Shown here in pieces: positions 55,854 through 64,000 of a stretch of 64,000 nucleotides of DNA. How positions within the stretch are numbered: position 1 is the stretch's first letter; every line of letters begins with the position of its first letter. Origin of the DNA: Phyllobacterium phragmitis (lineage in GTDB: Bacteria > Pseudomonadota > Alphaproteobacteria > Rhizobiales > Rhizobiaceae); NCBI RefSeq assembly GCF_002980495.1, contig NZ_PVBR01000007.1, positions 124,001 to 188,000 of the forward strand, read 5' to 3'. The notes beneath the pieces were generated by a model. It had not been told where the DNA came from. It saw only the letters and a list, made by a program, of their open reading frames with translations, and did not search any database. Both the position numbers and the translations under genes were made by a program.

Positions 55854-57656
55854 CTAATACGGCTTCTTCGCCTTGGCCGGCTTATCATTCCGATAGGGCT
55901 TGCTGGCATTGTCCTTCTTCGCCCAGCTTTTCGCCTTCGGCTCGGCGCCCCGGTCCTGCGAGTATGGTTTCGACTGGCGCGGCGCAGGTGCTCCAGACGG
56001 GGCGCTGTCGGCGGCGGGCCGAATGGTCACGCCCTTTTCGCCGGAACCACGTTCCTTGATGGCGGTCAGATATTCACCGGCCTTCGAAGCGGTGATCTCG
56101 AAACGGGTTTCCGTTTCCAGAATGCGGATCGAGCCGACGTCACGCTTCGTCACTTGCCCGGCCTTGCAGATCAGCGGCAGCAGCCAGCGCGGATCGGCAC
56201 GCTGCTTGCGGCCGATGGAAAGCGAGAACCAGACGCCGCCGCCTTCGAATTTCTCGAACCGTCCCGCATGATCGCCGCGTTCCGGGCGGTCCGCCCGACC
56301 GGTACGTTCACTGCCCTTGCGGCCGCCGTCCAGCGGGCGGACGGGCGCGTCGGAAAGTTCCTCCGGCGCCGGACGTGCCGCAAGCTCGCGGCGCAGATAG
56401 GCGGCGGCGATCTGCTCGGGCGTATAAAGCGCCTGAAGCTCCTTGACCAAATCCAGTTCATCCTCAGCCGTCGGCTTCGACAGCGCCGGATCCTGCAGGA
56501 TGCGCTCGCGGTTCTTCTGTTGAATGGCCGCGATGCCCGGCGCGCTCACGGTCGCCGCGTCGAGCTTTGCCATTTGCAACAGTCGTTCGGCACTGCGGCG
56601 GCGCGAGTACGGCACGATCAGGACGCAGGTCCCCTTGCGGCCGGCGCGGCCCGTCCGTCCGCTGCGGTGAAGCAGCGTTTCGGGATTGGTCGGCAGATCG
56701 GCATGGATGACGAGATCGAGATTGGGCAGATCGATGCCACGCGCCGCGACGTCGGTCGCCACGCAGACACGAGCCCGTCCGTCACGCATCGACTGAAGCG
56801 CGTTGGTGCGCTCCGCCTGGCTGAGCTCGCCGGAAAGCGAGACGACCGAGAAGCCGCGATTGGACAGGCGGCTGGTGAGATGCTTCACCGCCTCGCGCGT
56901 CGAGCAGAAGATGATGGTATTCTGCGCGTCGAACAGCAGCAGCGTGTTGATGATGGCGTTTTCGCGCTCGCGCGGCTGCACGACCATCGCCTGATAGGCG
57001 ATATCGACGTGCTGCTCTTTTTCGTTCGCCGCGGTAATGCGCAGGGCGTTGCGCTGAAAGCGCTTGGCAAGCAGGGCGATGGGTTTGGGAACGGTCGCGG
57101 AGAAAAGCAGCGTGCGGCGATCCTCCGGCGCTTCGCCCAGGATGAATTCGAGATCTTCACGGAAGCCGAGATCGAGCATCTCATCGGCCTCGTCGAGAAC
57201 GACGGCCCGCAATGCCGACATGTCGAGCCCGCCGCGCGTGATGTGATCGCGCAGGCGGCCCGGCGTACCGACGACGATATGCGCGCCCTGTTCCAGCGCC
57301 CGGCGCTCGGTGCGCATATCCATGCCGCCGACGCAGGATGCGATCCGCCCGCCGGTGTCGGCATAGAGCCATTCCAGTTCGCGGCGGACCTGCAGGGCGA
57401 GTTCGCGCGTCGGCGCGATGACCAGCGCCAGGGGTGCGCCGGCCTGGCCGAAGCGCTCGGTGCCGTCGAGCAAGGTGGGCGCGATGGCGATGCCGAAGGC
57501 GACGGTCTTGCCGGAACCGGTCTGCGCCGAAACGAGGAGGTCGGCGCCCTCGGCTTCGGGCGCCAGCACAGCGGTCTGGACGGAGGTGAGCGCCGTATAA
57601 CCACGAGCGGCAAGAGCGCCGGACAGTGCCGGAGCGATGGAAGCAGGCAGGGACAT
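55854..57656 (-). CDS. DEAD-box RNA helicase with C-terminal DbpA-type RNA-binding domain
   Basis: ATP-dependent RNA helicase of 600 residues. The Q motif region and Walker A (SAQTGSGKT, Lys50), the DEAD box LDEADEMLDLG (near 173), SAT (FSATVPKP) and motif VI HRSGRTGRAGR are intact. A C-terminal DbpA-like RNA-binding domain (about 470-550; FSLSIGRKQRADPRWLLPLICK) and a long Lys/Pro/Ser-rich tail (about 550-600) follow. It probably acts in ribosome assembly or RNA turnover in the cold or under stress. It lies downstream of polA on the same strand, separated by an inverted repeat pair. Confidence 0.94.
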   Translation of the reverse strand: MSLPASIAPALSGALAARGYTALTSVQTAVLAPEAEGADLLVSAQTGSGKTVAFGIAIAPTLLDGTERFGQAGAPLALVIAPTRELALQVRRELEWLYADTGGRIASCVGGMDMRTERRALEQGAHIVVGTPGRLRDHITRGGLDMSALRAVVLDEADEMLDLGFREDLEFILGEAPEDRRTLLFSATVPKPIALLAKRFQRNALRITAANEKEQHVDIAYQAMVVQPRERENAIINTLLLFDAQNTIIFCSTREAVKHLTSRLSNRGFSVVSLSGELSQAERTNALQSMRDGRARVCVATDVAARGIDLPNLDLVIHADLPTNPETLLHRSGRTGRAGRKGTCVLIVPYSRRRSAERLLQMAKLDAATVSAPGIAAIQQKNRERILQDPALSKPTAEDELDLVKELQALYTPEQIAAAYLRRELAARPAPEELSDAPVRPLDGGRKGSERTGRADRPERGDHAGRFEKFEGGGVWFSLSIGRKQRADPRWLLPLICKAGQVTKRDVGSIRILETETRFEITASKAGEYLTAIKERGSGEKGVTIRPAADSAPSGAPAPRQSKPYSQDRGAEPKAKSWAKKDNASKPYRNDKPAKAKKPY

Positions 57657-58025
57657 TGATGACTTTCGCTAAATCACCGCTACCGCCATGTGCCTTGGAG
57701 CATGATCCTTCCGGATCGAGCGATTGCGCGGCGGGCGGTACGGGAAACAAATTGCGTGTTTGGCGCTGTTTAACGGTTCATGCGTCATGCGTCAATTGCA
57801 GGATGACTATGGCGGTTCCTGTTTTTGAGCGAACCACCAAGCGCCCTCGCCCTTCGAGGCTCCCCTTCGACAGGCTCAGGGTCACACCTCAGGATGAGGG
57901 CTACTGCAGCGTTGCCGACCCTTCACCCTCATCCTGAGGTGTGACCCTGAGCCTGTCGAAGGGGAGCCTCGAAGGGCGGGGGTGAAGGGCGCACTACGTT
58001 TAAATACGAAATGGAGCCTGTATCC
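57657..58025. other. polA-helicase intergenic region (369 bp)
   Basis: The gap contains the 53-bp inverted repeat pair listed separately and, nearer the helicase, an unremarkable 190 bp that must hold the helicase promoter. I see no coding frame or RNA gene. A GAGCATGATCC-TTCCGGATC motif near 57699-57719 resembles another dispersed palindrome but is too short to assign. Confidence 0.6.
57848..57978. repeat. Perfect 53-bp inverted repeat pair (family D)
   Basis: The arm 57848-57900 is an exact reverse complement of 57926-57978 over all 53 bases, around a 25-bp spacer. Within each arm is a sequence of the CTCCCCTTCGACAGGCTCAG type, which I recall as a widespread dispersed bacterial palindrome. 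Folded, it would form a very stable RNA or cruciform. It lies after polA on the minus strand. Confidence 0.95.
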
Positions 58026-61010
58026 TCAATGCGCCTCGTCCCAATTGCGCGCCGCGCGCGCATCCACCTGTAGCGGGACGGAGAGCGAGACGGCCGGCAT
58101 GGCGGCGTTTTCCATGATGCGGCGGACGACGGCGATGGTCTCGTCCACCTCGCTATCCGGCGCCTCGAAGACCAGTTCGTCATGGACCTGCAGAAGCATG
58201 CGTGCCGCCAGCCCGGCTTCGGCGAGCGCATCGTCCATGCGGATCATGGCGCGGCGGATGATATCGGCGGCGGAACCCTGGATCGGCGCATTGATCGCGG
58301 CGCGCTCGTTGAAGGCGCGCATCTGCGGGTTCGACGAGCGGATTTCCGGATAGTGTGCGCGCCGTCCGAAGATCGTCTCGACATAGCCGTGCTCACGAGC
58401 GAAGGCCTTGGTCGCCTCCATATAGTCGCGAATGCCGGGAAAGCGCTCGAAATAGGTGCGGATATACTGCCCCGCCTCCTCGCGCCGGATCGACAGCTGG
58501 TTGGCCAGGCCGAAGGCGGAAATGCCATAGATGATACCGAAATTGATCGCCTTGGCGCGGCGGCGCACTTCGCTCGGCATGTCCTTGACCGGAACGCCGA
58601 ACATTTCGGACGCCGTCATGGCGTGAATATCCATGCCGTCGGCGAAAGCCTGCTTGAGCTGCGGAATATCGGCGACATGGGCCAGCACGCGCAGCTCGAT
58701 CTGGCTGTAATCGGCGGAGATGAGCTTGTTGCCAGGTGCTGCGATGAAGGCCGTCCTGATCTTGCGGCCTTCCGCCGTGCGGATCGGGATGTTCTGCAAA
58801 TTGGGGTCCGAGGAGGAAAGCCTGCCGGTCGAGGTGGCGGCCATCGCATAGCAGGTATGGACGCGCTTGGTCTCAGGATTGATATAGCCGGGCAATGCGT
58901 CCGTATAGGTGGATTTGAGCTTGGTGAGCTGACGCCAGTCGACGATCTTGCGCGGCAGTTCATGGCCTGCGGCGGCCAGATCCTCCAGAACCTGTGCCGA
59001 CGTCGACCATTGGCCCGTCTTGGTCTTGGAACCGCCGGGGAAGCCCATGTTGCCGAACAATATGTCGCCCAACTGCTTGGGCGAGCCGATATTGAAGCGT
59101 TCGCCGGCGAGCTTGTAGATCTCATCCTCGATCGCCGCCGCCGACTGCGCCAGTTCACCGGAAAGCCGCGACAATATCTGCCGGTCGACGGAAATGCCGC
59201 GCGCCTCCATGCGCGCCAGGACCGTCACCAGCGGCCGCTCCAGCCGCTCATAGACGGAAGCGGCACCTTCGGCCGCCAGGCGGGGTTTCAGAACACGCCA
59301 GAGCCTGAGCGTCACGTCGGCATCCTCGCCGGCATAGGCGGTGGCGCGTTCGATATCGACCATATCGAAGGTGACGGCGGATCTGCCGCTGCCCGCCACG
59401 TCCTTGTAATGGATCGTCTTGTGGCCGAGCCAGCGTTCCGACAGGCTGTCCATGCCATGCCCGCCGGGTCCGGCATCGAGCGCATAGGAGAGCAGCATCG
59501 TATCGTCGAAAGACGCGATATCGATGCCGTAGCGGTGCATGAGCAGCCAGTCGAATTTCATGTTCTGGGCGATCTTCAGGACCGAACGGTCCTCGAGCAT
59601 CGGCTTCAGGAGGCTAAGCGCCTGATCGAGCGGGATCTGGTTTTCCACCGTTCCGCCGCCCAGGAGATCGCCCGCGCCGGATTTATGCGCCAGCGGCACA
59701 TAGGCGGCGCGGCCCGGCGCCAGCGCCAGGGAAAGGCCGATCAGTTCGGCCTCCATCGGATAGAGCGAACTGGTCTCGGTGTCGAAAGCGACGATCCCGT
59801 TCTCGACGGCTTCGTCAATCCATTTCTGCAGGGTGGCGAGATCACGAATGCAGACATAGGCCGTCGTGTCGATCTTTTCGGCTACCGCCGCATCGGCGCG
59901 GGACTTGGCGAGATTCGCGGGGGTGCTTCGCCCCTCACCCTTACCCTCTCCCCGTAAGGACGGGGAGAGGGGGGCATCCACGTCACTGCCTCTTCCTTCT
60001 CCCCGCGTGCGGGGAGAAGGTGCCCGAAGGGCGGATGAGGGGCTACTCTCCATATCCGGGCCATGCGCCTCGGCACCCCATTGCGTCTCGACGGGGACCG
60101 GCTCGATTTCGGCCGCGTCCGTTCCTGTCGTTTCGGCGACGCGGCGGGTCAGCGAGTTGAAGTCCATCGCCTTGAGGAAGCCGATCAGCTTCGGCCCGTT
60201 CTGCGGCTCCAGCACCAGTCCGTCGAGGCCGATATCGATCGGCGTATCGTTCTTCAGCGTCACCAGCTGGCGCGACAGCTTTGTCTGGTCGGCAAAGGCG
60301 ATGATGTTCTCGCGGCGCTTCTGCTGCTTGATTTCAGAGGCGCGGGCCAAAAGCGTATCGAGATCGCCATATTCCTGGAGAAGCTGCGCGGCCGTCTTCG
60401 GCCCGATGCCCGGGATGCCCGGGACATTGTCGGTGCTGTCGCCGGTCAGCGATTGCAGATCGATCATCTTTTCCGGCGGCACGCCCCATTTCTCGATCAC
60501 TTCGGCGACCGATATCTGCTTGTCCTTCATGCCGTCATACATCGACACCTTGCCGTTGACGAGTTGCATCAGATCCTTGTCGGAGGAAATGATGGTGACG
60601 TCGCCTCCCGCCTCCACGGCAAGCCTGGCATAGGTGGCGATCAGATCGTCGGCCTCATAGCCTTCCTTCTCGATGCAGGGCAGGTCGAACGCCTTCGTCG
60701 CCTGCCGGATCAGGCCGAACTGCGGAATGAGGTCTTCCGGCGGTGCGCTGCGATTGGCCTTGTATTCGGGATAGATCTCGTTGCGGAAGGTCTTCGAGGA
60801 ATAATCGAAGATGACGGCGAAATGGGTCGGCACCACGCCGACATCGGTATTGCGCGCATCCTTGAGAAGCTTCCACAGCATGTTGCAGAAACCGGAAACC
60901 GCGCCAACGGGCAGGCCGTCGCTCTTGCGGGTGAGCGGGGGAAGAGCGTGATAGGCGCGGAAGATATAGCCCGAGCCGTCAACGAGAAAGAGGTGATCGC
61001 CGTTTTTCAT
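58026..61010 (-). CDS. polA: DNA polymerase I, with a palindromic repeat inserted in frame
   Basis: Repair and Okazaki-fragment polymerase of 994 residues. It has the 5'-3' exonuclease (about 1-290; FLVDGSGYIFRAYHALPPL), the 3'-5' proofreading domain (about 385-580; AFDTETSSLYPMEAELIG keeps the catalytic Asp and Glu) and the polymerase domain (about 600-994; ISADYSQIELRVLAHV, RRAKAINFGIIYG, QVHDELVFEA). Between the two exonucleases, residues about 323-360 are encoded by a family B repeat and are rich in Ser, Pro, Gly and Arg. ATG 61010 gives the expected start; the frame stays open to 61181. Confidence 0.97.
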   Translation of the reverse strand: MKNGDHLFLVDGSGYIFRAYHALPPLTRKSDGLPVGAVSGFCNMLWKLLKDARNTDVGVVPTHFAVIFDYSSKTFRNEIYPEYKANRSAPPEDLIPQFGLIRQATKAFDLPCIEKEGYEADDLIATYARLAVEAGGDVTIISSDKDLMQLVNGKVSMYDGMKDKQISVAEVIEKWGVPPEKMIDLQSLTGDSTDNVPGIPGIGPKTAAQLLQEYGDLDTLLARASEIKQQKRRENIIAFADQTKLSRQLVTLKNDTPIDIGLDGLVLEPQNGPKLIGFLKAMDFNSLTRRVAETTGTDAAEIEPVPVETQWGAEAHGPDMESSPSSALRAPSPRTRGEGRGSDVDAPLSPSLRGEGKGEGRSTPANLAKSRADAAVAEKIDTTAYVCIRDLATLQKWIDEAVENGIVAFDTETSSLYPMEAELIGLSLALAPGRAAYVPLAHKSGAGDLLGGGTVENQIPLDQALSLLKPMLEDRSVLKIAQNMKFDWLLMHRYGIDIASFDDTMLLSYALDAGPGGHGMDSLSERWLGHKTIHYKDVAGSGRSAVTFDMVDIERATAYAGEDADVTLRLWRVLKPRLAAEGAASVYERLERPLVTVLARMEARGISVDRQILSRLSGELAQSAAAIEDEIYKLAGERFNIGSPKQLGDILFGNMGFPGGSKTKTGQWSTSAQVLEDLAAAGHELPRKIVDWRQLTKLKSTYTDALPGYINPETKRVHTCYAMAATSTGRLSSSDPNLQNIPIRTAEGRKIRTAFIAAPGNKLISADYSQIELRVLAHVADIPQLKQAFADGMDIHAMTASEMFGVPVKDMPSEVRRRAKAINFGIIYGISAFGLANQLSIRREEAGQYIRTYFERFPGIRDYMEATKAFAREHGYVETIFGRRAHYPEIRSSNPQMRAFNERAAINAPIQGSAADIIRRAMIRMDDALAEAGLAARMLLQVHDELVFEAPDSEVDETIAVVRRIMENAAMPAVSLSVPLQVDARAARNWDEAH
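59930..60042. repeat. Family B palindromic repeat inside polA
   Basis: This is the same composite as at 27737-27847 in opposite orientation: GCCCCTCACCCTTACCCTC with a CCCCGTCC/GGACGGGG-type hairpin, a short middle, and a CTTCTCCCCGCG...CGGGGAGAAG hairpin ending GGATGAGGGGC. Read on the minus strand it is open in the polA frame and gives a Ser/Pro/Arg/Gly-rich peptide. It occupies the linker between two folded domains. Confidence 0.92.
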
Positions 61011-61481
61011 GGGGCAAGACTTAAAACAAACCCGCGAGAAATGGAATGAAGTCTGTGTCAGGAGATGGAACGATCCACGCCAAAGTGCGCGCGCAACCGG
61101 CAGCGCGAATTGCGGGCAACTCCATATCACGCTTTTGTTACGAATATGTAATGTTCCGCGCCCTTGAATCGCCACGTTCATCTAACCAAATCATAACCAT
61201 CGACGACATGTCGATATCCGGTTCTCTGGCCCGTCCCCCGCTGGATTTCCGGATCAGGCGGCAGCCTCATTTCCCCCTCTCCGGGCTGCCGCTTAAAGTA
61301 TAATGATCTGGCCGCTGCGGTATCCCCCTCACCGTAGCGGTCAAATCTTTTATGGCCACCCCTCGCACTCCCTGTCGGATGCGGATATCCCCCAAGAACG
61401 CCCCAAGTAACCCCTGTGCACAATCCTGCAAAATGGAATAGTCTGCGGTTCTTCTTCGCGAATCGAAATCAGGTAATGCGC
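61011..61481. other. polA-peptidase divergent intergenic region (471 bp)
   Basis: This is the longest gap in the window and must hold both promoters. The visible features are a perfect TATAAT (61299-61304), a 10-bp hairpin (separate entry) and a T-rich tract after it. The open frames crossing it lack any protein similarity I recognise. I see no tRNA-like structure. Confidence 0.55.
61312..61340 (+). ncRNA. Hairpin with T-rich tail, possible small RNA end or attenuator
   Basis: CCGCTGCGGT (61312-61321) pairs with ACCGTAGCGG (61331-61340) with one G-U pair and a 9-nt loop. TCAAATCTTTTAT follows and a TATAAT box precedes it by 8 bp. The layout could be the 3' end of a short RNA or a leader structure of the peptidase gene, but no matching -35 element is evident. 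Very uncertain. Confidence 0.2.
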
Positions 61482-62882
61482 ATGTCCACGCTCGATCCCG
61501 TTCTTTCCCATCTCGATGCCCATCTCGACAAAAGCCTCGACAGGCTGTTCGAACTTTTGAAAATCCAGTCGATTTCAACCGATCCCGCCTACAAGGCCGA
61601 ATGCCGCAAGGCGGCGGAATGGCTGGTGGAGGATCTGAAAGCAATAGGCTTCGATGCGAGCGTTCGCGACACGCCGGGGCATCCGATGGTGGTCGCCCAT
61701 CATGAAGGGGCTGCGCCGGACGCACCGCATGCGCTGTTCTATGGGCATTATGACGTGCAGCCGGTCGATCCCCTGAACCTCTGGGAACACGACCCTTTTG
61801 CACCCGCGATCGAGGAGGTGGAAAAAGGCCGCAAGATCATCACCGGGCGCGGCACCTCCGACGACAAGGGCCAGTTGATGACCTTCGTCGAGGCCTGCCG
61901 GGCCTATAAGGCGGTTCATGGCAGCCTGCCCTGCCGCATCACTATCCTTTTCGAGGGCGAGGAAGAATCCGGTTCGCCATCACTGAAGCCCTTTCTCAAG
62001 GCACATGCCGACGAATTGAAAGCGGATTTCGCGCTTGTCTGCGATACCGGCATGTGGGACCGCGAGACCCCCGCCATCTCGGTCGGCCTGCGCGGACTGG
62101 TGGGCGAGGAAATCACCATCAAGGCCGCCGACCGCGATCTCCATTCGGGTTTCTTCGGCGGTGCTGCGGCAAACCCGATCCATATCCTCTCGCGCATCCT
62201 TGCCGATCTTCATGACGAGAACGGACGCGTCACCCTGCCGGGCTTTTATGACGGCGTGGAGGAAACGCCGACGCAGATTCTGCAAATGTGGGAAGGCCTT
62301 GGCCGCACGGCGGAGAGTTTTCTGGGGCCGATCGGCCTTTCCGTTCCGTCAGGCGAAAAGGGCAGAAGCGTCCTGGAACTGACCTGGGCGCGGCCGACGG
62401 CGGAGGTCAACGGCATCACCGGCGGCTATACCGGCCAGGGCTTCAAGACGGTGATCGCGGCGCAAGCTTCGGCGAAGGTTTCGTTCCGCCTCGTCCACAG
62501 CCAGGATCCGGACAAGATCCGCGCATCCTTCCGCGAATTCGTGCACGCGCGCATCCCTGCCGATTGCTCGGTCGAGTTCGATGCGCATGGCGGCTCGCCG
62601 GCGATCCAGCTTTCCTACGATTCACCGCTTCTCACCAAGGCCAAGGATGCGCTTTCGGATGAATGGCCAAAACCCGCAGTGCTGATCGCCATGGGCGGCT
62701 CGATCCCGATCGTCGGGGATTTCCAGTCGATGCTCGGCATGGAATCGCTGCTGGTCGGCTTCGGGCTCGAGGACGACCGCATCCACTCGCCGAACGAGAA
62801 ATACGAACTCCAATCCTTCCACAAGGGGCAGCGCTCATGGGCGCGCATCCTTGCCGCGCTCGCTAAGGGAACCGCCGCATGA
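61482..62882 (+). CDS. M20 family dipeptidase/peptidase
   Basis: A 466-residue zinc-dependent peptidase of the M20 family. It has the metal-site segments FYGHYDVQPVD (His89, Asp91), GRGTSDDKGQLM (bridging Asp) and LFEGEEESGSPSL (general-base Glu). The lid domain begins near DLHSGFFGGAAANPIHIL and the family ending HSPNEKYELQSF is present. It probably hydrolyses small peptides in the cytoplasm; specificity is unknown. ATG 61482 lies 8 nt after AGG and is preferred over 61476. It overlaps nrnC by 4 bp (ATGA), so translation is likely coupled. Confidence 0.92.
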   Translation: MSTLDPVLSHLDAHLDKSLDRLFELLKIQSISTDPAYKAECRKAAEWLVEDLKAIGFDASVRDTPGHPMVVAHHEGAAPDAPHALFYGHYDVQPVDPLNLWEHDPFAPAIEEVEKGRKIITGRGTSDDKGQLMTFVEACRAYKAVHGSLPCRITILFEGEEESGSPSLKPFLKAHADELKADFALVCDTGMWDRETPAISVGLRGLVGEEITIKAADRDLHSGFFGGAAANPIHILSRILADLHDENGRVTLPGFYDGVEETPTQILQMWEGLGRTAESFLGPIGLSVPSGEKGRSVLELTWARPTAEVNGITGGYTGQGFKTVIAAQASAKVSFRLVHSQDPDKIRASFREFVHARIPADCSVEFDAHGGSPAIQLSYDSPLLTKAKDALSDEWPKPAVLIAMGGSIPIVGDFQSMLGMESLLVGFGLEDDRIHSPNEKYELQSFHKGQRSWARILAALAKGTAA

Positions 62883-63496
62883 GCATCCGCTTTCACAAGC
62901 ACGACCTGCCCGACCTTGTCCATTATCAGGTCGACGCCGTCGCCATCGATACCGAAACACTCGGCCTGAAACCACATCGCGACAGACTCTGCGTGGTGCA
63001 GATTTCGCCCGGCGACGGCACGGCGGACGTGATCCAGATCGCGCCCGGACAGAAGAAAGCGCCCAATCTGGTGCGGCTTTTGAAAGACCGCTCGATCACC
63101 AAGATCTTTCATTACGGCCGTTTCGACCTGGCCGTCATGGCCCATGCGTTCGGCGTCATGGCGCAGCCGGTCTTCTGCACCAAGATCGCCTCGAAGCTTA
63201 CCCGCACCTATACCGACCGGCACGGGCTGAAGGAACTTTGCGGCGAACTTCTCGACGTGCCGATTTCCAAGCAGCAGCAATCCTCCGATTGGGCCACGGA
63301 GGTGCTTTCGCCCGCACAGCTCGAATATGCGGCGTCCGACGTCCTCTATCTGCATCGCCTGAGGAATGTGCTGGAGGCAAGGCTCACGCGTGATGGGCGG
63401 GCGAAGGAGGCCGAGGCCTGCTTCCGCTTCCTGCCGACCCGCGCCAGGCTCGATCTGATGGGCTGGGATGAAACGGACATATTTGCGCATAGTTGA
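62879..63496 (+). CDS. nrnC: NrnC-type 3'-5' oligoribonuclease (RNase D-like)
   Basis: A 205-residue DEDDy exonuclease made only of the catalytic domain, without the HRDC domains of true RNase D. The catalytic residues are Asp24 and Glu26 (AIDTETLGL), Asp83 (YGRFDLAVM) and Tyr150/Asp154 (YAASDVLYLHRL). The length and sequence match NrnC, the nanoRNase that replaces oligoribonuclease Orn in alphaproteobacteria such as Bartonella and Brucella and degrades di- and short oligoribonucleotides, including linear pGpG from cyclic di-GMP turnover. It is coupled to the M20 peptidase gene. Confidence 0.93.
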   Translation: MSIRFHKHDLPDLVHYQVDAVAIDTETLGLKPHRDRLCVVQISPGDGTADVIQIAPGQKKAPNLVRLLKDRSITKIFHYGRFDLAVMAHAFGVMAQPVFCTKIASKLTRTYTDRHGLKELCGELLDVPISKQQQSSDWATEVLSPAQLEYAASDVLYLHRLRNVLEARLTRDGRAKEAEACFRFLPTRARLDLMGWDETDIFAHS

Positions 63497-63536
63497 AGCA
63501 TTTCATTTTTAGATGGAAACGCTGGCGGGGCACTGC

Positions 63537-63696
63537 ACCCCCCTCTGGCTTGCCAGCCATCTCCCCCTCAAGGGGGGAGATTACGCCTTCATGAATGTTT
63601 GGCACCAATCGCAAACGTTTGCAGAACGGGCCTTGAAAGCTGTGTCAGCCAATCTCCCCCTTGAGGGGGAGATGCCTGGCAAGGCAGAGGGGGATG
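63537..63696. repeat. Inverted pair of family A repeats after nrnC
   Basis: The left unit (63537-63582) and right unit (63649-63696) are diverged reverse complements of the CCCCTCTGGC(T)TGCC-CATCTCCCCC type, with their own internal hairpins. A family C element in reverse orientation follows at about 63708-63728. This is the same composite arrangement as between glnD and murJ. The whole 265-bp gap is otherwise empty. Confidence 0.88.
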
Positions 63697-63761
63697 AGAA
63701 CACGAACGATTCCATCAAAACAGGAACTGCTCTAACTCCCCCTCCCACATACAAACAGTGA

Positions 63762-64000
63762 TTACTCGGCGGCAACAGCCGCCGTTTTCTTTTGCGGCGC
63801 CCGGTCGATGATGGCCCATGCGGGACGCCTGAACAGGAAACGGCCATAGCCGCTCCATTGCACCAGGGCATAAAGAATGACCGGGCCGACGACGCCCGAA
63901 GCGGTCGTCAGGAATGAGATCGTACCGACATCGGTGATGATGCCGCTCTTGAGAAGCACGGTGCGCGCCACTGCCATCGGCAGGAAGAAGGCGAGATAGA
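63762..64000 (-). CDS. C-terminal fragment of an integral membrane protein, possibly acyltransferase-3 family
   Basis: Seventy-nine codons to a TAA at 63764; the gene continues beyond the window. The fragment starts YLAFFLPMAVARTVLLKSG, has a further membrane segment (TTASGVVGPVILYALVQWSG), then a basic cytoplasmic end (FLFRRPAWAIIDRAPQKK). The LFRRPAW(A) end after a membrane helix resembles acyltransferase-3 proteins of Rhizobiales, which modify cell-surface glycans. With so little sequence the family assignment is tentative. It may begin upstream of the window on the minus strand. Confidence 0.5.
   Translation of the reverse strand, partial: YLAFFLPMAVARTVLLKSGIITDVGTISFLTTASGVVGPVILYALVQWSGYGRFLFRRPAWAIIDRAPQKKTAAVAAE

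Noticed and set aside
55749-57659. 636-residue plus-strand frame opposite the DEAD-box helicase
   Set aside because: Exactly covers the helicase gene; no protein family signature, whereas the helicase has all motifs.

Overview
The window is a dense, GC-rich stretch of alphaproteobacterial chromosome, almost certainly from the order Hyphomicrobiales (Rhizobiales) and most likely the family Brucellaceae (Brucella/Ochrobactrum or a close relative). This is inferred from the gene set: a BA14K-family protein, OlsB, RegB/RegA-type redox regulators, DUF1150 beside a small heat-shock gene, MmcB, the short RNase D-like NrnC, long HPF, and a malic enzyme fused to a phosphotransacetylase-like domain. 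I see housekeeping genes only: no rRNA or tRNA gene, CRISPR array, transposase, phage or conjugation gene. The first gene (rdgB) and the last (a membrane protein) are cut by the window edges.

Layout. 1-4.1 kb: rdgB, a VOC gene and rph on the minus strand, facing hrcA and grpE (heat-shock control) on the plus strand. 4.1-11.7 kb: PfkB kinase, EI24 membrane protein, nth, DUF2244, ribokinase, nucleoside hydrolase, hsp20 and DUF1150, then ptsN and hpf. 12-16.2 kb: rpoN and lptB/lptA/lptC, which continue the minus-strand lptCAB-rpoN-hpf-ptsN block linking LPS export with nitrogen/PTS control and ribosome hibernation. 16.4-24.8 kb (plus strand): sppA, ihfB, lapA, an ornithine cyclodeaminase-like gene, two RNA methyltransferases, lspA, a hybrid histidine kinase and olsB (ornithine lipid synthesis, behind a PHO-box-like site). 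24.9-37.5 kb: mutS (minus), then maeB, glnD, murJ, trpS, a universal stress protein and an Nfu iron-sulfur carrier. 37.6-43.6 kb: an L,D-transpeptidase lipoprotein, mmcB, regA/regB and hrpB. 43.7-46.5 kb: a formaldehyde-detoxification operon (frmR, frmA, GNAT, fghA). 46.5-49.1 kb: a RES/Xre toxin-antitoxin pair and a cytochrome P450. 49.3-64 kb: gyrB, a phytase-like esterase-domain protein, a BA14K protein, a GGDEF-EAL protein, a DEAD-box helicase, polA, an M20 peptidase, nrnC and the membrane-protein fragment.

The most distinctive feature is the abundance of palindromic intergenic repeats. At least five families occur, usually as inverted pairs between genes. One copy lies in frame inside polA, adding roughly 38 residues to the linker between its two exonuclease domains. 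A separate 8-bp tandem array (nine copies of one unit, then six of a near-complementary unit) fills the gap between mmcB and regA. Regulatory sites that can be read directly include RpoH-type promoters before grpE and hsp20, a possible ROSE-like thermosensor at the hsp20 ribosome-binding site, a PHO-box before olsB and a FrmR-type operator in the frmR promoter.
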